64,000 nucleotides of DNA from Catenovulum agarivorans YM01. GTDB taxonomy: Bacteria > Pseudomonadota > Gammaproteobacteria > Enterobacterales > Alteromonadaceae. The notes below the pieces were generated by a model. It made no database searches, had not been told where the DNA came from, and saw nothing but the letters and a program-made list of their open reading frames with translations. Numbering within the stretch: the first letter of the stretch is position 1; each line of letters starts with the position of its first letter. The position numbers and the translations under genes are program-made. Shown here in pieces: positions 20,056 through 30,504 of the stretch. Location: contig NZ_JH767522.1 in the NCBI RefSeq assembly GCF_000281085.1, positions 120,952-184,951 on the forward strand, in the 5' to 3' direction.

Positions 20056-20735
20056 GACTGAGGATCACTTGAATCAGATTTAAATGTCAGCTTTTGTTCC
20101 GCTTTATCTTTTAAATCTTTAATAATGCCAGTTATGCCCATTCTAGGCATAGCAGCACCAATTTCTTTACGTTTAGTACTTAATACCGAAATACCTTCGG
20201 CTTCCATATCAAAAGCGCGCCATTGGTTATTGCGATATATAAGTTTAAAAGTAACGTCTATATCAGGGCGGCCAGGTTCAACTATTTTACTGCGTACTAC
20301 AGCTATTTTGTCTTCTTCACCCGCCATGGTTGGCTGCACTATAATGTCTTGTGTTTCACGATATTGAGTGAACAACTGTGCGTAAATTGTCACTATATAA
20401 TCGGAGAAAGCATCAACAAATGCTTTTCTATCGTCCGCTTTAACATCACGCACATATTTACCCAATACTTTAAACGCAGCATATTCGTGGTCAATATAAG
20501 GTAATAATTCTTCACGAATAATTTGTTTTAATAGTTCAGGATTTTGTTTAACCTCAGACCAACTTGCTTTAAAGCGCTTAAATGCAGATTGAGTTACTTT
20601 TTCGAATAACTCTCTTGGGTCTTGAATATCAGCATATTGTGCTTGCTCAGCTGCATAAACAGCAGTTGAAGTAAATGTTGGCACTAAACAAGCGCAAGCT
20701 AACGCAATCGCGCTGACTAACTTTTTCATATTCAC
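20052..20735 (-). CDS. mlaC: Periplasmic phospholipid-shuttle protein MlaC
   Basis: A 227-residue exported protein with a signal peptide ending STAVYAAEQ, then the Ttg2D/MlaC fold (DPRELFEKVTQSAF, LLPYIDHEYAAFKVLGKY, NNQWRAFDMEAEGISVL). It ferries phospholipid between the outer-membrane MlaA complex and MlaFEDB. The C-terminal tail is longer and more polar than in E. coli. Part of the tightly packed mla operon, two bases after mlaD. Confidence 0.93.
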   Translation of the reverse strand: MNMKKLVSAIALACACLVPTFTSTAVYAAEQAQYADIQDPRELFEKVTQSAFKRFKASWSEVKQNPELLKQIIREELLPYIDHEYAAFKVLGKYVRDVKADDRKAFVDAFSDYIVTIYAQLFTQYRETQDIIVQPTMAGEEDKIAVVRSKIVEPGRPDIDVTFKLIYRNNQWRAFDMEAEGISVLSTKRKEIGAAMPRMGITGIIKDLKDKAEQKLTFKSDSSDPQS

Positions 20736-20737
20736 CT

Positions 20738-21208
20738 CTAGTCATCACCATTTTGACTAAATAAAAACTGACCAATCAATTCTTCAAGTACCAAAGCCGA
20801 TTTTGTATCTTGAATGTAAGCACCTTCACCTAGAGTCTCAATGCCATCCATCATAAAACCTGGCTCTAAACCTAAATACTGCTCGCCTAACAGACCAGCC
20901 GTCAAGATGCTAATAGAGCTGGTTTCCGGAAAGTCTTTGTAATCTTTAGAAATATCCATAGATACCACAGCCATAAAAGACTGAGTATCTAGATTTATTT
21001 CAGCGACGCGACCAACAACAACCCCACCCACTTTGATTGGTGAACGAACTTTCAACCCACCAATATTATCGAATTTAGCGTATAAACGATAAGTTTCACC
21101 GTTTGATAAACTCCCTGTGTTTGCAACACTGAGTGCTAAAAATAAAAACGCAGCAATACCTGCAGCGATAAAAGCACCAACTAACACTTCAACTTTACGG
21201 TTGCTCAT
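20738..21208 (-). CDS. mlaD: MCE-domain protein MlaD
   Basis: A 156-residue membrane-anchored MCE protein: one N-terminal helix (FIAAGIAAFLFLALSVA), the MCE domain (YAKFDNIGGLKVRSPIKVGGVVVGRV) and a C-terminal segment SALVLEELIGQFLF that forms the central pore of the hexamer in the E. coli structure. It is the periplasmic lipid-binding subunit of the Mla ABC transporter. It lies between mlaE and mlaC with spacers of two to three bases. Confidence 0.95.
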   Translation of the reverse strand: MSNRKVEVLVGAFIAAGIAAFLFLALSVANTGSLSNGETYRLYAKFDNIGGLKVRSPIKVGGVVVGRVAEINLDTQSFMAVVSMDISKDYKDFPETSSISILTAGLLGEQYLGLEPGFMMDGIETLGEGAYIQDTKSALVLEELIGQFLFSQNGDD

Positions 21209-21211
21209 TTA

Positions 21212-21994
21212 TTATTCCCCGAACATTAACGCTGTTAATACAAAATCTAATCCAAGTACAGCAAGTGAACTATGCACTACTGTTTGTGTAGTTGCTTTAC
21301 TGATACCTTCAGAGGTAGGTATACAGTCGTAACCTCTAAATATCGCAATCCAAGTTACCACCAAAGCAAAAGCAAAACTTTTAATCACACCATTCATGAC
21401 ATCGTCTTGTAAATCGACCGCGGCTTGCATAACACTCCAAAAATTACCGCTATCAACCCCTAGCCATTCTACACCCACTAGGTGTCCACCAATAATTCCG
21501 ACTGAACTGAACAATAAAGCCAATAACGGCATACTTATCATGCCAGCCCAAAATCTTGGGGCGATAACTCGACGAAGTGGATCAACCGCCATAAGTTCTA
21601 AACTAGATAACTGTTCAGTCGCTTTCATTAAACCAATTTCGGCAGTAAGTGCAGAGCCAGCTCGACCAGCAAATAATAAAGCAGTCACTACAGGGCCTAA
21701 TTCACGTAATAACGACAAAGCAACCATAGGGCCTAAACTATTTTCTGCGCCGTAACCGACTAAAATAGTATACCCCTGCAAACCCAATACCATGCCAATA
21801 AACAATCCACTGACCAAAATAATCGCCAGAGATTGCACTCCAACCACTTGTAATTGTTTTATCAACAAGGGGCTATTTTTCTTGACATCAGGTGCGGCCC
21901 ATAAGGCATTAAACAACACCAAACCCGCTCGACCTGTGGTTGCTGTCGCCGAGATAGTGTCCCTACCTAATTTTGCTAATGCATCAACTATCAT
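21212..21994 (-). CDS. mlaE: Mla ABC transporter permease MlaE
   Basis: A 260-residue permease with five hydrophobic segments and the MlaE signature [34 protein letters not shown] (about residues 92-125), which carries the cytoplasmic coupling helix that meets MlaF. Length equals that of E. coli MlaE. It overlaps mlaF by four bases, indicating coupled translation in the mlaFEDCB operon. Confidence 0.96.
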   Translation of the reverse strand: MIVDALAKLGRDTISATATTGRAGLVLFNALWAAPDVKKNSPLLIKQLQVVGVQSLAIILVSGLFIGMVLGLQGYTILVGYGAENSLGPMVALSLLRELGPVVTALLFAGRAGSALTAEIGLMKATEQLSSLELMAVDPLRRVIAPRFWAGMISMPLLALLFSSVGIIGGHLVGVEWLGVDSGNFWSVMQAAVDLQDDVMNGVIKSFAFALVVTWIAIFRGYDCIPTSEGISKATTQTVVHSSLAVLGLDFVLTALMFGE

Positions 21995-22800
21995 GCTTTA
22001 AATACCTCAGCTAATTGAGCATCAAATGACTGTGCTGGATAATGAAACGGCACAGGGCCATCTGACTCACCCGCCATAAATTGATGAATTAATGGAGACT
22101 CAGAGTTACGTAATTGCTGTGGTGTTCCCTGACCTATCACTTTTTTATTTGCCATAATATAAGCATAATCAGCAATACTCATCACTTCACTGATATCATG
22201 CGATACCACAATAGAAGTTAATCCAAGCGCATCATTGAGTGAACGGATTAAGCGAATTAGCACGCCCATAGAAATAGGGTCTTGGCCGGCAAATGGTTCG
22301 TCATACATAACCAACTGCGGGTCAAGCGCGATTGCGCGAGCTAATGCGGCTCGACGAGCCATACCACCAGATAATTCAGTTGGCATTAGTTCAGCTGCGC
22401 CTCGTAAACCCACAGAGTTGAGTTTCATTAACACCATAGTGCGAATGATATCTTCTGGCAATGAACAATGTTCACGTATTGGAAATGCAACATTATCGAA
22501 TACCGACATTTCAGTAAATAATGCGCCACTTTGAAACAACATGCTCATTTTTTTACGTGCCGCATATAATTGCTGGCGATTGAGTTTGTTGATTATTGCC
22601 CCATCAAAATCGATATTTCCTTTTTCTGGTTTAATCTGCCCGGCAATTAAACGCAATAAAGTGGTTTTACCTATACCACTGGGTCCCATAATCGCTATGA
22701 CTTTTCCTCTAGGTATATCTAAGCTGATGTCATCATAAATAACCCGCTCACCTCGGCTAAAAGTCACATTTTTAAGTTGTACTATATTATCGTTGGACAT
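21991..22800 (-). CDS. mlaF: Mla ABC transporter ATPase MlaF
   Basis: A 269-residue ATP-binding subunit with Walker [10 protein letters not shown], signature [19 protein letters not shown], Walker [13 protein letters not shown] and H-loop VSHD. It powers MlaE-dependent lipid movement. First in the minus-strand operon that ends at murA, it is divergent from the yrbG homologue, with a 197-base spacer that must contain both promoters. Confidence 0.96.
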   Translation of the reverse strand: MSNDNIVQLKNVTFSRGERVIYDDISLDIPRGKVIAIMGPSGIGKTTLLRLIAGQIKPEKGNIDFDGAIINKLNRQQLYAARKKMSMLFQSGALFTEMSVFDNVAFPIREHCSLPEDIIRTMVLMKLNSVGLRGAAELMPTELSGGMARRAALARAIALDPQLVMYDEPFAGQDPISMGVLIRLIRSLNDALGLTSIVVSHDISEVMSIADYAYIMANKKVIGQGTPQQLRNSESPLIHQFMAGESDGPVPFHYPAQSFDAQLAEVFKA

Positions 22801-22961
22801 TAAATTTCCCTGATTTTTCTGCCTAAAGCAGAGCTGCGGCGTATTCTAGCAAATATACTTAAATGAAAAACCAAAAATGTCACATTCCACACACTGCGCC
22901 GATTTTTTTATCTAACAACCAAGTAAAATTAAACACATCATGCATATTCAACTAATTTGAG

Positions 22962-22967
22962 TATAAT
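22962..22967 (+). promoter_or_regulatory. TATAAT -10 element for the yrbG-kdsD-lpt operon
   Basis: A perfect TATAAT lies 31 bases before the yrbG start codon, followed by GGCCGCAC. The -35 region 17 bases upstream is poor. The nearby TG at 22958 is one base out of the extended -10 position. Position and the hexamer make it the best promoter candidate in the spacer. Confidence 0.45.
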
Positions 22968-22997
22968 GGCCGCACAGCATTCAATTTTAAGGTCTTT

Positions 22998-23984
22998 ATG
23001 CTCGAAAATGTCATTATATTGCTCGTTAGTTTAGCCGCCCTGATGTGGAGTGCCGACAAATTTGTTTATGGTGCAGCAGCGTTAGCACGCAATTTAGGTT
23101 TATCTCCACTCATCATAGGACTAACAATTGTAGCTATGGGTTCCTCTGCACCTGAAATGATGGTAGCAGCCAGCGCTTCGTTAGCGGATAAAGCCGATAC
23201 TGCAATTGGTAATGTAATTGGTTCAAATATCACCAACATCACCTTAGTACTGGGTGTTACCGCCTTATTAAAACCTATGTTAGTTGGCTCAATTACTGTG
23301 CGCAGAGAGCTACCTTTTATCTTAGCCACGTCTCTAATTGCCGTTTATTTTATCTATGATCTGCAATTTACCCGTACCGAAGGTATTTTATTAGCAGTGT
23401 TATTTTTTATCACAATTGGTTATTTGGCTTATGCATCTATTCACAAAACACCTGAAGAAGCCGCTAACCCAGATTTATATGAAGATGAAGTCAGTGACGA
23501 CGTACCTGAAGGTGTGCCAATTCACATGGCTATTTTCTGGTTAGCACTAGGTTTAACCATTCTGTTATTAAGCTCAGATTTTCTCGTCGATTCTGCGGTA
23601 TTTATCGCTAAAGAATTTGGTATCAGTGACTTAGTTATTGGCCTGACCATAATTGCGATTGGTACATCACTCCCAGAGCTAGCAGCATCCATTGCTGGGG
23701 TTGTCAAAGGCGAAGATGATCTTGCATTAGGTAATATTGTTGGCTCAAATATCTTCAACGCTTTAGCTGTATTGTGTATTCCAGGGATCATAGCTCCTGG
23801 TGCAGTTGATCCTGCAGCAGTTTCACGTGACTCATTGATCATGATCGCCGTGACTGTACTGCTGATATTGATGGCAATTGGCATAGGCAAAGGCCCGCGC
23901 AGTATCAACCGCATGGAAGGCGGTGTGTTATTAGCATGTTTTATTGCATATCAGTATTTACTATTTGGCATGGCAAACGGGTAG
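22998..23984 (+). CDS. yrbG: Calcium/sodium antiporter-family protein YrbG
   Basis: A 328-residue CaCA-superfamily exchanger with two inverted repeats, each bearing the ion-binding motif: MGSSAPEMMVAA near residue 50 and IGTSLPELAAS near residue 218, separated by an acidic cytoplasmic loop (EDEVSDDVPEG). About ten hydrophobic segments. It is the usual first gene before kdsD in gammaproteobacteria. The transported cation is inferred from the family. Confidence 0.93.
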   Translation: MLENVIILLVSLAALMWSADKFVYGAAALARNLGLSPLIIGLTIVAMGSSAPEMMVAASASLADKADTAIGNVIGSNITNITLVLGVTALLKPMLVGSITVRRELPFILATSLIAVYFIYDLQFTRTEGILLAVLFFITIGYLAYASIHKTPEEAANPDLYEDEVSDDVPEGVPIHMAIFWLALGLTILLLSSDFLVDSAVFIAKEFGISDLVIGLTIIAIGTSLPELAASIAGVVKGEDDLALGNIVGSNIFNALAVLCIPGIIAPGAVDPAAVSRDSLIMIAVTVLLILMAIGIGKGPRSINRMEGGVLLACFIAYQYLLFGMANG

Positions 23985-23990
23985 TAGTTG

Positions 23991-24956
23991 ATGAATGCAT
24001 TTATAAACAGTGCGAAAAGAGTCATTGAAATTGAACAACAAGCTCTCGCACAACTCAATAGTGACTTAGACGAAAACTTTGCGTTAGCCTGTGAAACATT
24101 GCTCAATTGCAGTGGAAAAATTGTCGTCACCGGCATAGGAAAATCAGGCCATGTTGGGCGAAAGATTGCAGCAACACTAGCCAGCACAGGTTCGCCGGCG
24201 TTTTTTGTTCATCCAGCTGAAGCCAGCCATGGCGATTTAGGCATGATAGGCAAACAAGATGTTGTGCTCGCGCTATCTAATTCAGGCGAAAGCCAAGAAT
24301 TAGTCACTATTTTACCTGTGATAAAACGCATAGGCGCAAAACTAATTTCCCTTACGGCCAACGCAAGTTCAAGCCTTGCACACTATTCAGACGTGCATAT
24401 TTTGGTAAAAGTAAACCAAGAAGCTTGTCCACTTGGCCTAGCACCAACCGCAAGCACAACTGCCGCTTTAGTCATGGGTGATGCCTTGGCGGTTGCCTTG
24501 TTGGAAGCACGCAAATTTACCGCTGAAGACTTTGCAGTTTCTCATCCACTAGGGAGTTTAGGTCGAAAACTCTTACTGCGTGTTGAAGCCTTAATGCATG
24601 CAGACGATCAACTGCCGATAGTCGCTGAAGATGTCACTATTGCAGAAGCTTTATTTGAAGTTTCACAAAAAAGTTTAGGTTTTGTCGCTATTATCAATAA
24701 AGCAGGTCAATTAAGCGGCATATATACAGATGGTGACTTGCGCCGAACTTTAGATAAACGCATCGACATTCACAGCACTCAAATTAGTCAGGTGATGACC
24801 AAACACGCGGTTACAGTTACACCAAGTATGTTAGCAGCCGAAGCGCTGAAATTAATGGAAGACAAAAAAATTAATGGTTTTGTTGTGGTTGATGACAATA
24901 ACCGTCCAATCGGCGCAATAAACTTACATGACTTACTCAAAGCTAAGGTACTTTAA
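23991..24956 (+). CDS. kdsD: Arabinose-5-phosphate isomerase KdsD
   Basis: A 321-residue enzyme with an N-terminal sugar-isomerase domain (GIGKSGHVGRKIAATLASTGSPAFFVHPAEASHGDLG) and two C-terminal CBS domains. It converts ribulose-5-phosphate to arabinose-5-phosphate, the first step to Kdo for lipopolysaccharide. I use the ATG at 23991; an upstream TTG adds one residue. It starts six bases after yrbG and its stop overlaps the kdsC start by one base. Confidence 0.96.
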   Translation: MNAFINSAKRVIEIEQQALAQLNSDLDENFALACETLLNCSGKIVVTGIGKSGHVGRKIAATLASTGSPAFFVHPAEASHGDLGMIGKQDVVLALSNSGESQELVTILPVIKRIGAKLISLTANASSSLAHYSDVHILVKVNQEACPLGLAPTASTTAALVMGDALAVALLEARKFTAEDFAVSHPLGSLGRKLLLRVEALMHADDQLPIVAEDVTIAEALFEVSQKSLGFVAIINKAGQLSGIYTDGDLRRTLDKRIDIHSTQISQVMTKHAVTVTPSMLAAEALKLMEDKKINGFVVVDDNNRPIGAINLHDLLKAKVL

Positions 24957-25507
24957 TGCTATTTAACTCTATCTATGGACCAATCAAACAAGATATCGCT
25001 GACAAGTTTCAACAAACTAAACTGTTTATTTGCGATATTGATGGTGTATTTTCTGATGGCCGTATTTATTTGGGCAATCAAGGTGAAGAGTTAAAAGCAT
25101 TTCACACCCGCGATGGTTTTGGCATTAAAGCTATAATCAATGCTGGCATTCAAGTTGCCGTGATCACAGGGCGAAAATCGCAGATAGTTGAAAAACGTAT
25201 GAGCTCGTTAGGTATCCAGCATATTTATCAAGGACAAGAAGATAAACTTGCAGCCTATGCTGAATTAAAAAGCCAACTGAATATCACAGATAAACAAATC
25301 GCTTATATTGGTGATGACGTACCTGATTTAACAGTGATGCAGCAAGTTGGTTTAGCAATCGCAGTGAACGATGCACACCCAATTATTCAACAAATTTGCC
25401 ATTATCAAACCCATGTCCGTGGTGGTTTTGGAGCTGTACGTGAATGTTGTGATATTTTCTTACAAACGCGTGGCGTATTAGAGCAAGCGCAAGGTATGAG
25501 TGTATGA
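24956..25507 (+). CDS. kdsC: Kdo-8-phosphate phosphatase KdsC
   Basis: A 183-residue HAD-superfamily phosphatase. The nucleophile motif is CDIDGVFSDGRIY, followed by RDGFGIKAI, AVITGRKS and the metal-binding GDDVPDL. It dephosphorylates Kdo-8-phosphate. The length, lacking a cap domain, fits the tetrameric KdsC family. It is coupled to kdsD (one-base overlap) and to lptC (four-base overlap). Confidence 0.95.
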   Translation: MLFNSIYGPIKQDIADKFQQTKLFICDIDGVFSDGRIYLGNQGEELKAFHTRDGFGIKAIINAGIQVAVITGRKSQIVEKRMSSLGIQHIYQGQEDKLAAYAELKSQLNITDKQIAYIGDDVPDLTVMQQVGLAIAVNDAHPIIQQICHYQTHVRGGFGAVRECCDIFLQTRGVLEQAQGMSV

Positions 25508-26058
25508 AGCGACTGCTGCTGTCAGTTTTAATTATTGTTGCGATCAGCCAATACTTTTGGCTGCAATGGAGCACGCAACCGCAAGAAATTGCAGCATTTG
25601 ATCGTGTCGCATTACCCGATTACCAAATAACCGCATTAAATAGAACCGAATACGACCAAAGTGGCCAAATTCACAGCAAACTCAACGCACGTTCATTAGA
25701 ACATTATCAAGAACTTGAATTTACCTATTTTCAGAATCCAAGATATATTTTATATTCGAGCGACCAACAGCAACACTGGATCATCAGTGCAAACGACAGT
25801 GTTATATACGACAACCGCCAATTAGAACTTGAAGGCAATGTTGCAGTTATGGCTAACAAACCAGACGATTGGTTTGATACACTGTATGTAAATAGGCTCA
25901 ACATGGATTTAACCGCACAAACCATATCAACCAGTGCAAAAGTGACTGGTGTCGCCAACAAAATGACCTTTAGTGGCCAAGGTTTACGTGGAAATTTAAA
26001 AACCCAAGAGTTTGAACTCGTGGAGCAAGTACGGGCAGAATACTTTGTTAAACAATAA
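25504..26058 (+). CDS. lptC: LPS-transport protein LptC
   Basis: A 184-residue bitopic membrane protein: one N-terminal helix (LLLSVLIIVAISQYFWLQW), then a periplasmic beta-jellyroll (ALNRTEYDQSGQIHSKLNA; ELEGNVAVMANKPD). LptC links the LptB2FG transporter to LptA. Sequence conservation in this family is low, so the call leans on the neighbours kdsC, lptA and lptB. It overlaps kdsC by four bases. Confidence 0.9.
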   Translation: MKRLLLSVLIIVAISQYFWLQWSTQPQEIAAFDRVALPDYQITALNRTEYDQSGQIHSKLNARSLEHYQELEFTYFQNPRYILYSSDQQQHWIISANDSVIYDNRQLELEGNVAVMANKPDDWFDTLYVNRLNMDLTAQTISTSAKVTGVANKMTFSGQGLRGNLKTQEFELVEQVRAEYFVKQ

Positions 26059-26554
26059 AATTATCACACTTTTTATCGGCAGTATTATCTGTGCACCGAG
26101 TGTTGCGCTAGAGGCAGACTTTAGTCAAAACATAGTCATAGATGCGAAAAAGCAACAACTCGAAATAAAAACCAATACTTTAAGTTTTTCTGGCGACGTA
26201 GAAGTTAAACAAGGTTCGTTGCGCATGAAAGCGGATAGATTAGAAGTTATCAAAGCGGATGAAGACGACCCAGAAAGCCAAGACATTTTGCGGGCTATAG
26301 GTTTACCTGCTAGTTATAAACAAGTGCTAGACAGCGGCGAAACTCTGATAGCAACAGCGAAAAATATTCAATACAAAGTAAAAGACCGCATTTTAACCTT
26401 GTCTGGCAATGCCAATATCTCACAACAAAACAGCCAAGTGAGTGGCGATATTATTGAATATGACTTAGTCGCGCAAAAACTTGTCGCTTCCGGAAATAAT
26501 CAAAAAGGGCAAAAAGTCCGTACCGTATTAACACCAAAAAGTGGTGACAATTAA
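26045..26554 (+). CDS. lptA: Periplasmic LPS-bridge protein LptA
   Basis: A protein of about 170 residues with an OstA-like jellyroll ([39 protein letters not shown]). I take the start as the TTG at 26045, which gives a sound signal peptide ([19 protein letters not shown]); an in-frame TTG at 26012 would add residues that are unlike a signal. Both starts are non-ATG and overlap lptC, so the boundary is uncertain. LptA oligomers carry LPS from LptC to LptD. The lptB start overlaps its stop by one base. Confidence 0.88.
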   Translation: MLNNKIITLFIGSIICAPSVALEADFSQNIVIDAKKQQLEIKTNTLSFSGDVEVKQGSLRMKADRLEVIKADEDDPESQDILRAIGLPASYKQVLDSGETLIATAKNIQYKVKDRILTLSGNANISQQNSQVSGDIIEYDLVAQKLVASGNNQKGQKVRTVLTPKSGDN

Positions 26555-27279
26555 TGCCCAAGTTAATCGCAACCAACTTAGCTAAAGCCTATAAAAAACG
26601 CCAAGTGGTGAAAAGTGTCTCACTGCAAGTAGAGTCTGGCAGTATAGTTGGTTTATTAGGACCAAACGGCGCTGGTAAAACCACCACCTTCTACATGATA
26701 GTCGGTTTAGTTGAGAATGACGCCGGGCAAATTTTATTAGACGATAAAGACATGACCTACTTCCCAATGCACGAAAGAGCACGTGCCGGCGTTGGTTATT
26801 TACCACAAGAATCGTCTATATTTAGAAAGTTAACGGTCACACAAAATATCTATTCAATATTAGAAATGCGACCTGAGCTTACCAAAAGCGAAAAACAAGC
26901 TAAACTTGAAGAGCTACTTGAAGAATTTCATATCACCCACATAAGAGATAGTCAGGGCATGGCATTATCCGGTGGTGAGAGAAGACGGGTAGAAATCGCC
27001 AGAGCGCTAGCGGCCGATCCAAAATTTATCTTATTGGACGAGCCATTTGCAGGGGTTGATCCTATATCCGTCATTGATATAAAAAGAATTATCACCCATC
27101 TTAGAGATAGGGGTTTAGGTGTACTAATAACAGACCATAATGTGCGTGAAACGCTCGATGTTTGTGAAAAAGCCTATATCGTTAGCCAAGGACAGTTAAT
27201 TGCCTCTGGTGCACCCAACGATGTGCTGAATAACAAACAAGTACGTAACGTATATTTAGGTGAACAATTTAAACTATAA
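26554..27279 (+). CDS. lptB: LPS-export ATPase LptB
   Basis: A 241-residue ABC ATPase with Walker [11 protein letters not shown]-loop [12 protein letters not shown], signature [16 protein letters not shown], Walker [14 protein letters not shown] and H-loop TDHNVRE, essentially the canonical LptB sequence. It drives LPS extraction by LptFG. It precedes rpoN by 15 bases, the conserved arrangement. Confidence 0.97.
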   Translation: MPKLIATNLAKAYKKRQVVKSVSLQVESGSIVGLLGPNGAGKTTTFYMIVGLVENDAGQILLDDKDMTYFPMHERARAGVGYLPQESSIFRKLTVTQNIYSILEMRPELTKSEKQAKLEELLEEFHITHIRDSQGMALSGGERRRVEIARALAADPKFILLDEPFAGVDPISVIDIKRIITHLRDRGLGVLITDHNVRETLDVCEKAYIVSQGQLIASGAPNDVLNNKQVRNVYLGEQFKL

Positions 27280-27294
27280 CGAATCGTCTAATTA

Positions 27295-28800
27295 ATGAAA
27301 CAAACTATTCAGTTAAAATTTGGTCAGCATTTAACTATGACCCCGCAGTTGCAACAAGCTATTCGATTGTTGCAATTGTCATCGCTTGATCTTCAGCAAG
27401 AGATCCAAGAAGCGCTTGATAGCAACCCTTTGTTGGAATCTGAAGAAAACCGCGAGGACTTCGAATCATTAGACGCGTTAAACGAAGCTAAACAACAAAA
27501 AGAAGAAAAAAACGGCAAAGATAATACCGAATCAACCGAAGATGCAGTGCCCGACAGCCGTGACGAACTATCACGCGAAGATATTCGCGAAGACCTTGCA
27601 ACCGATAGCACTTGGGATGATCACTTCACTCAAAGCACAGGTACAGGTTCAAATGGCGCAGCACCGGATGATGACATGGTTTATCAAGGTGAAACCATAA
27701 CGTCAATTCGTGACCATTTGTTATGGCAAATGGATTTGACGCCATTTTCACCAGTAGACAGGGCAATCGCCATAGCCATTATAGATGCAGTAGACGACTC
27801 AGGTTATTTAACAGTTAGTGTTGAAGATATCATTGAAAGTTTAGGCATTGAAAGCGAAGAAATAGACGATTTAGTTGAAGTTGAAGAAGTAGAAGCAGTA
27901 CTTAAACGCATTCAACTATTTGATCCAGTTGGTGCTGCGGCCAGAGACACCAAAGAGTGTTTGCTCGTACAACTGAATCAATTTTCAGCAGATACGCCCT
28001 ATTTAGCCGAAACTAAAAAAGTAATTAAAAATTATATCGAACTTTTAGGTAATAGAGACTACCGAACTTTAGCAAGGAAGACTAAACTAAAAGAAGACGA
28101 GCTAAAAGAAGTGATGAAACTCATCCACAGCTTAAACCCGAGACCGGGTAACGCAGTGGTTGCAGAAGAAGCTCAATATATAGTGCCGGATGTAGCAGTA
28201 AAAAAAATAAAAGACGATTGGATAGTTGAATTAAATCCAGACAGCATGCCAAAACTCAAGATCAATGCAGAATATGCAGCTATGAGTAAAACCGCACGCA
28301 ATACGTCGGATTCACAATTTATCCGTTCGCATATGCAAGAAGCAAAATGGTTTATAAAAAGCCTTGAAAGTCGTAACGAAACTTTGTTAAAAGTAGCAAG
28401 GTGTATCGTCAAACAACAACAAGGTTTTTTTGAGTACGGTGATGAAGCCATGAAACCTATGGTGTTAAATGATGTTGCCGAAGAAGTTGAAATGCATGAG
28501 TCGACCATATCTAGGGTAACGACACAAAAATATATGCACACACCACGTGGTATATTTGAATTGAAATACTTCTTCTCAAGTCATGTCAGCACTGAAAATG
28601 GTGGAGAATGTTCATCAACCGCAATACGCGCTTTGATTAAAAAACTGATTTCTGCTGAAAACACAGCAAAACCGTTAAGTGATAGCAAGATTGCAGAATT
28701 GTTAGCGGATCAAGGTATTATGGTTGCTAGACGCACCATAGCTAAATACCGAGAGTCGTTGTCAATTCCGCCGTCAAACCAACGTAAGAGCCTTCTTTAG
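27295..28800 (+). CDS. rpoN: RNA polymerase sigma-54 factor
   Basis: A 501-residue sigma-54. The glutamine/leucine-rich activator-contact region I ([26 protein letters not shown]), an acidic region II (about residues 60-125), the core-binding region and the DNA-binding RpoN box [12 protein letters not shown] near the C-terminus are all present. It directs nitrogen, flagellar and other enhancer-dependent transcription. The following hpf-ptsN-rapZ-npr genes form the classic rpoN cluster. Confidence 0.98.
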   Translation: MKQTIQLKFGQHLTMTPQLQQAIRLLQLSSLDLQQEIQEALDSNPLLESEENREDFESLDALNEAKQQKEEKNGKDNTESTEDAVPDSRDELSREDIREDLATDSTWDDHFTQSTGTGSNGAAPDDDMVYQGETITSIRDHLLWQMDLTPFSPVDRAIAIAIIDAVDDSGYLTVSVEDIIESLGIESEEIDDLVEVEEVEAVLKRIQLFDPVGAAARDTKECLLVQLNQFSADTPYLAETKKVIKNYIELLGNRDYRTLARKTKLKEDELKEVMKLIHSLNPRPGNAVVAEEAQYIVPDVAVKKIKDDWIVELNPDSMPKLKINAEYAAMSKTARNTSDSQFIRSHMQEAKWFIKSLESRNETLLKVARCIVKQQQGFFEYGDEAMKPMVLNDVAEEVEMHESTISRVTTQKYMHTPRGIFELKYFFSSHVSTENGGECSSTAIRALIKKLISAENTAKPLSDSKIAELLADQGIMVARRTIAKYRESLSIPPSNQRKSLL

Positions 28801-28805
28801 AAGGC
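28790..28805 (+). other. Stem-loop across the rpoN stop codon
   Basis: GCCTTC-TTTA-GAAGGC is a perfect 6-bp stem with a four-base loop that includes the TAG stop of rpoN. No T tract follows, so it is more likely a processing or stability element in the rpoN-hpf transcript than a terminator. Confidence 0.5.
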
Positions 28806-28829
28806 ATAAACCAAAAAAGGAAAGAGCCT

Positions 28830-29117
28830 ATGCAAATCAATTTAACTGGTCGTCATGTTGATATTACTGACTCACTAAGAGATTACGTCGACAACAAGTT
28901 TGCAAAGCTTGAGCGTCATTTTGATCACATCAATAACGTGTATGTTATCCTCAACGTTGAAAAGCTAAATCAAGTAGCAGAAGCAACGCTGCATTTAAAC
29001 GGTGGCGAAGTATTTGCCAACGCCGAGCATACGGATATGTATGCCGCAATAGATTCCTTGATTGACAAGCTGGATCGCCAAGTCATCAAGCATAAAGAGA
29101 AAATGAAACGCCATTAA
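28830..29117 (+). CDS. hpf: Ribosome hibernation promoting factor (short form)
   Basis: A 95-residue sigma-54 modulation/S30EA-family protein (MQINLTGRHVDITDSLRDYV; LDRQVIKHKEKMKRH). The short length identifies the HPF form that, with RMF, makes inactive 100S ribosomes. GGAAAGAG precedes the ATG. It overlaps ptsN by one base. Confidence 0.95.
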   Translation: MQINLTGRHVDITDSLRDYVDNKFAKLERHFDHINNVYVILNVEKLNQVAEATLHLNGGEVFANAEHTDMYAAIDSLIDKLDRQVIKHKEKMKRH

Positions 29118-29563
29118 TGGACATTCAATCTTTTTTATCCAAAGACTGCACTGAATGTGCAGTCTCTGTTTCTAGCAAAAAACGAATTATTGAGCACATA
29201 GGTCAAATAGCTGCACAACATATCAGTGAAATGACCGAACAAGAAATTACCGCAGCTTTGCTCAATCGAGAAAGATTAGGCAGTACAGGTATAGGTAATG
29301 GTATCGCCTTACCGCATGGCCGTTTAGCCAATACCACCAAAGCATTAGCGATATTAATTACCACGTCAGATCCCATTGATTACGACGCGATAGACAACCA
29401 ACCGGTTAATGTTTTTTTTGCCCTGTTAGTGCCAGAAAATCAATGCAACGAACATTTAAAGTCGTTAGCGGCAGTTGCGCAAAAACTTTCGGATAAAAGT
29501 ATTTTAAAACGCATTCGAACAGCGCAGAATAGTCAGGAACTTTACCAAGCTATTACGGAATAA
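29117..29563 (+). CDS. ptsN: Nitrogen PTS EIIA component
   Basis: A 148-residue EIIA-Ntr protein with the phosphorylatable histidine in GNGIALPHGRL (about residue 66). It receives phosphate from NPr and regulates potassium uptake, phosphate-starvation and other functions rather than sugar import. Encoded between hpf and rapZ, its conserved location. Confidence 0.95.
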   Translation: MDIQSFLSKDCTECAVSVSSKKRIIEHIGQIAAQHISEMTEQEITAALLNRERLGSTGIGNGIALPHGRLANTTKALAILITTSDPIDYDAIDNQPVNVFFALLVPENQCNEHLKSLAAVAQKLSDKSILKRIRTAQNSQELYQAITE

Positions 29564-29566
29564 ACT

Positions 29567-30430
29567 ATGTTACAACTTGTCATATTGTCAGGTCGTTCGG
29601 GTTCAGGTAAATCGACCGCACTTGATCAACTTGAAGATGCAGGTTTTTATTGTGTAGACAATATTCCAATTCAGTTATTGCCGTTTTTACCCGATGCATT
29701 AAAAGGCAAATATAGCCGTATCGCGCTGAATTTAGACATACGTAACATATCTGATTGGCAACAAGATTTAAGTAATATCATTACCCAACTGAAAGGCGTC
29801 GCCGATGTTGTTGTGGTTTATATGGATTCAAGCAATCAAACCTTATTAAAACGCTATTCTGAAACGCGCCGCGTCCACCCACTTTCGTTAATGCAAGCTG
29901 GATTAAGTTTAGAAGAAGCAATAGTTGAAGAAGGTGAATTACTGCGGCCAATTCGTGAAATGAGCGACTTGTTTATCGATACCAGCGAGCTGAGCATTCA
30001 CGATTTAAATAAAATTATCACCAATAAAGTATTAAACAAAAAAGCAGGCCATTTAAGGTTAGTCTTTCAATCGTTTGGTTTTAAATTTGGTATACCAACA
30101 GATGCTGACTACGTTTTTGATGCACGTTTTTTACCCAATCCACATTGGGATGAAAGTTTACGACCACTGACAGGTTTAGATAAACCAGTACAAGACTTTT
30201 TAAAACAACACGAAGAAGTGCAAGCTTTTATCGACAAAATCTGTAGCTGTATTGAAGACTGGTTGCCTATGTTAGAACAAAACAACCGTAGTTATGTCAC
30301 TGTCGCGATCGGCTGTACCGGTGGTAAACATAGGTCAGTTTACGTAACCGAAGCGATAGGTTGGTATTTTGCTTCACGTCACTCAGACGTCGCCATAGTT
30401 CATCGTGAACAAAATAAACACGATAGATAA
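29567..30430 (+). CDS. rapZ: RNase adapter protein RapZ
   Basis: A 287-residue protein with N-terminal Walker A GRSGSGKSTALDQLEDAGFYCVDNIP and the C-terminal domain containing CTGGKHRSVYVTE. In E. coli RapZ binds the sRNA GlmZ and presents it to RNase E, adjusting glucosamine-6-phosphate synthesis. It starts three bases after ptsN, so co-transcription is expected. Confidence 0.95.
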   Translation: MLQLVILSGRSGSGKSTALDQLEDAGFYCVDNIPIQLLPFLPDALKGKYSRIALNLDIRNISDWQQDLSNIITQLKGVADVVVVYMDSSNQTLLKRYSETRRVHPLSLMQAGLSLEEAIVEEGELLRPIREMSDLFIDTSELSIHDLNKIITNKVLNKKAGHLRLVFQSFGFKFGIPTDADYVFDARFLPNPHWDESLRPLTGLDKPVQDFLKQHEEVQAFIDKICSCIEDWLPMLEQNNRSYVTVAIGCTGGKHRSVYVTEAIGWYFASRHSDVAIVHREQNKHDR

Positions 30431-30504
30431 CAACCACCAAATTGCAAGTTAACCGCCATATTATCTGCAGTTCTGTAGGCCCCGCCCTGTTAGAGGTTTT
30501 ATAA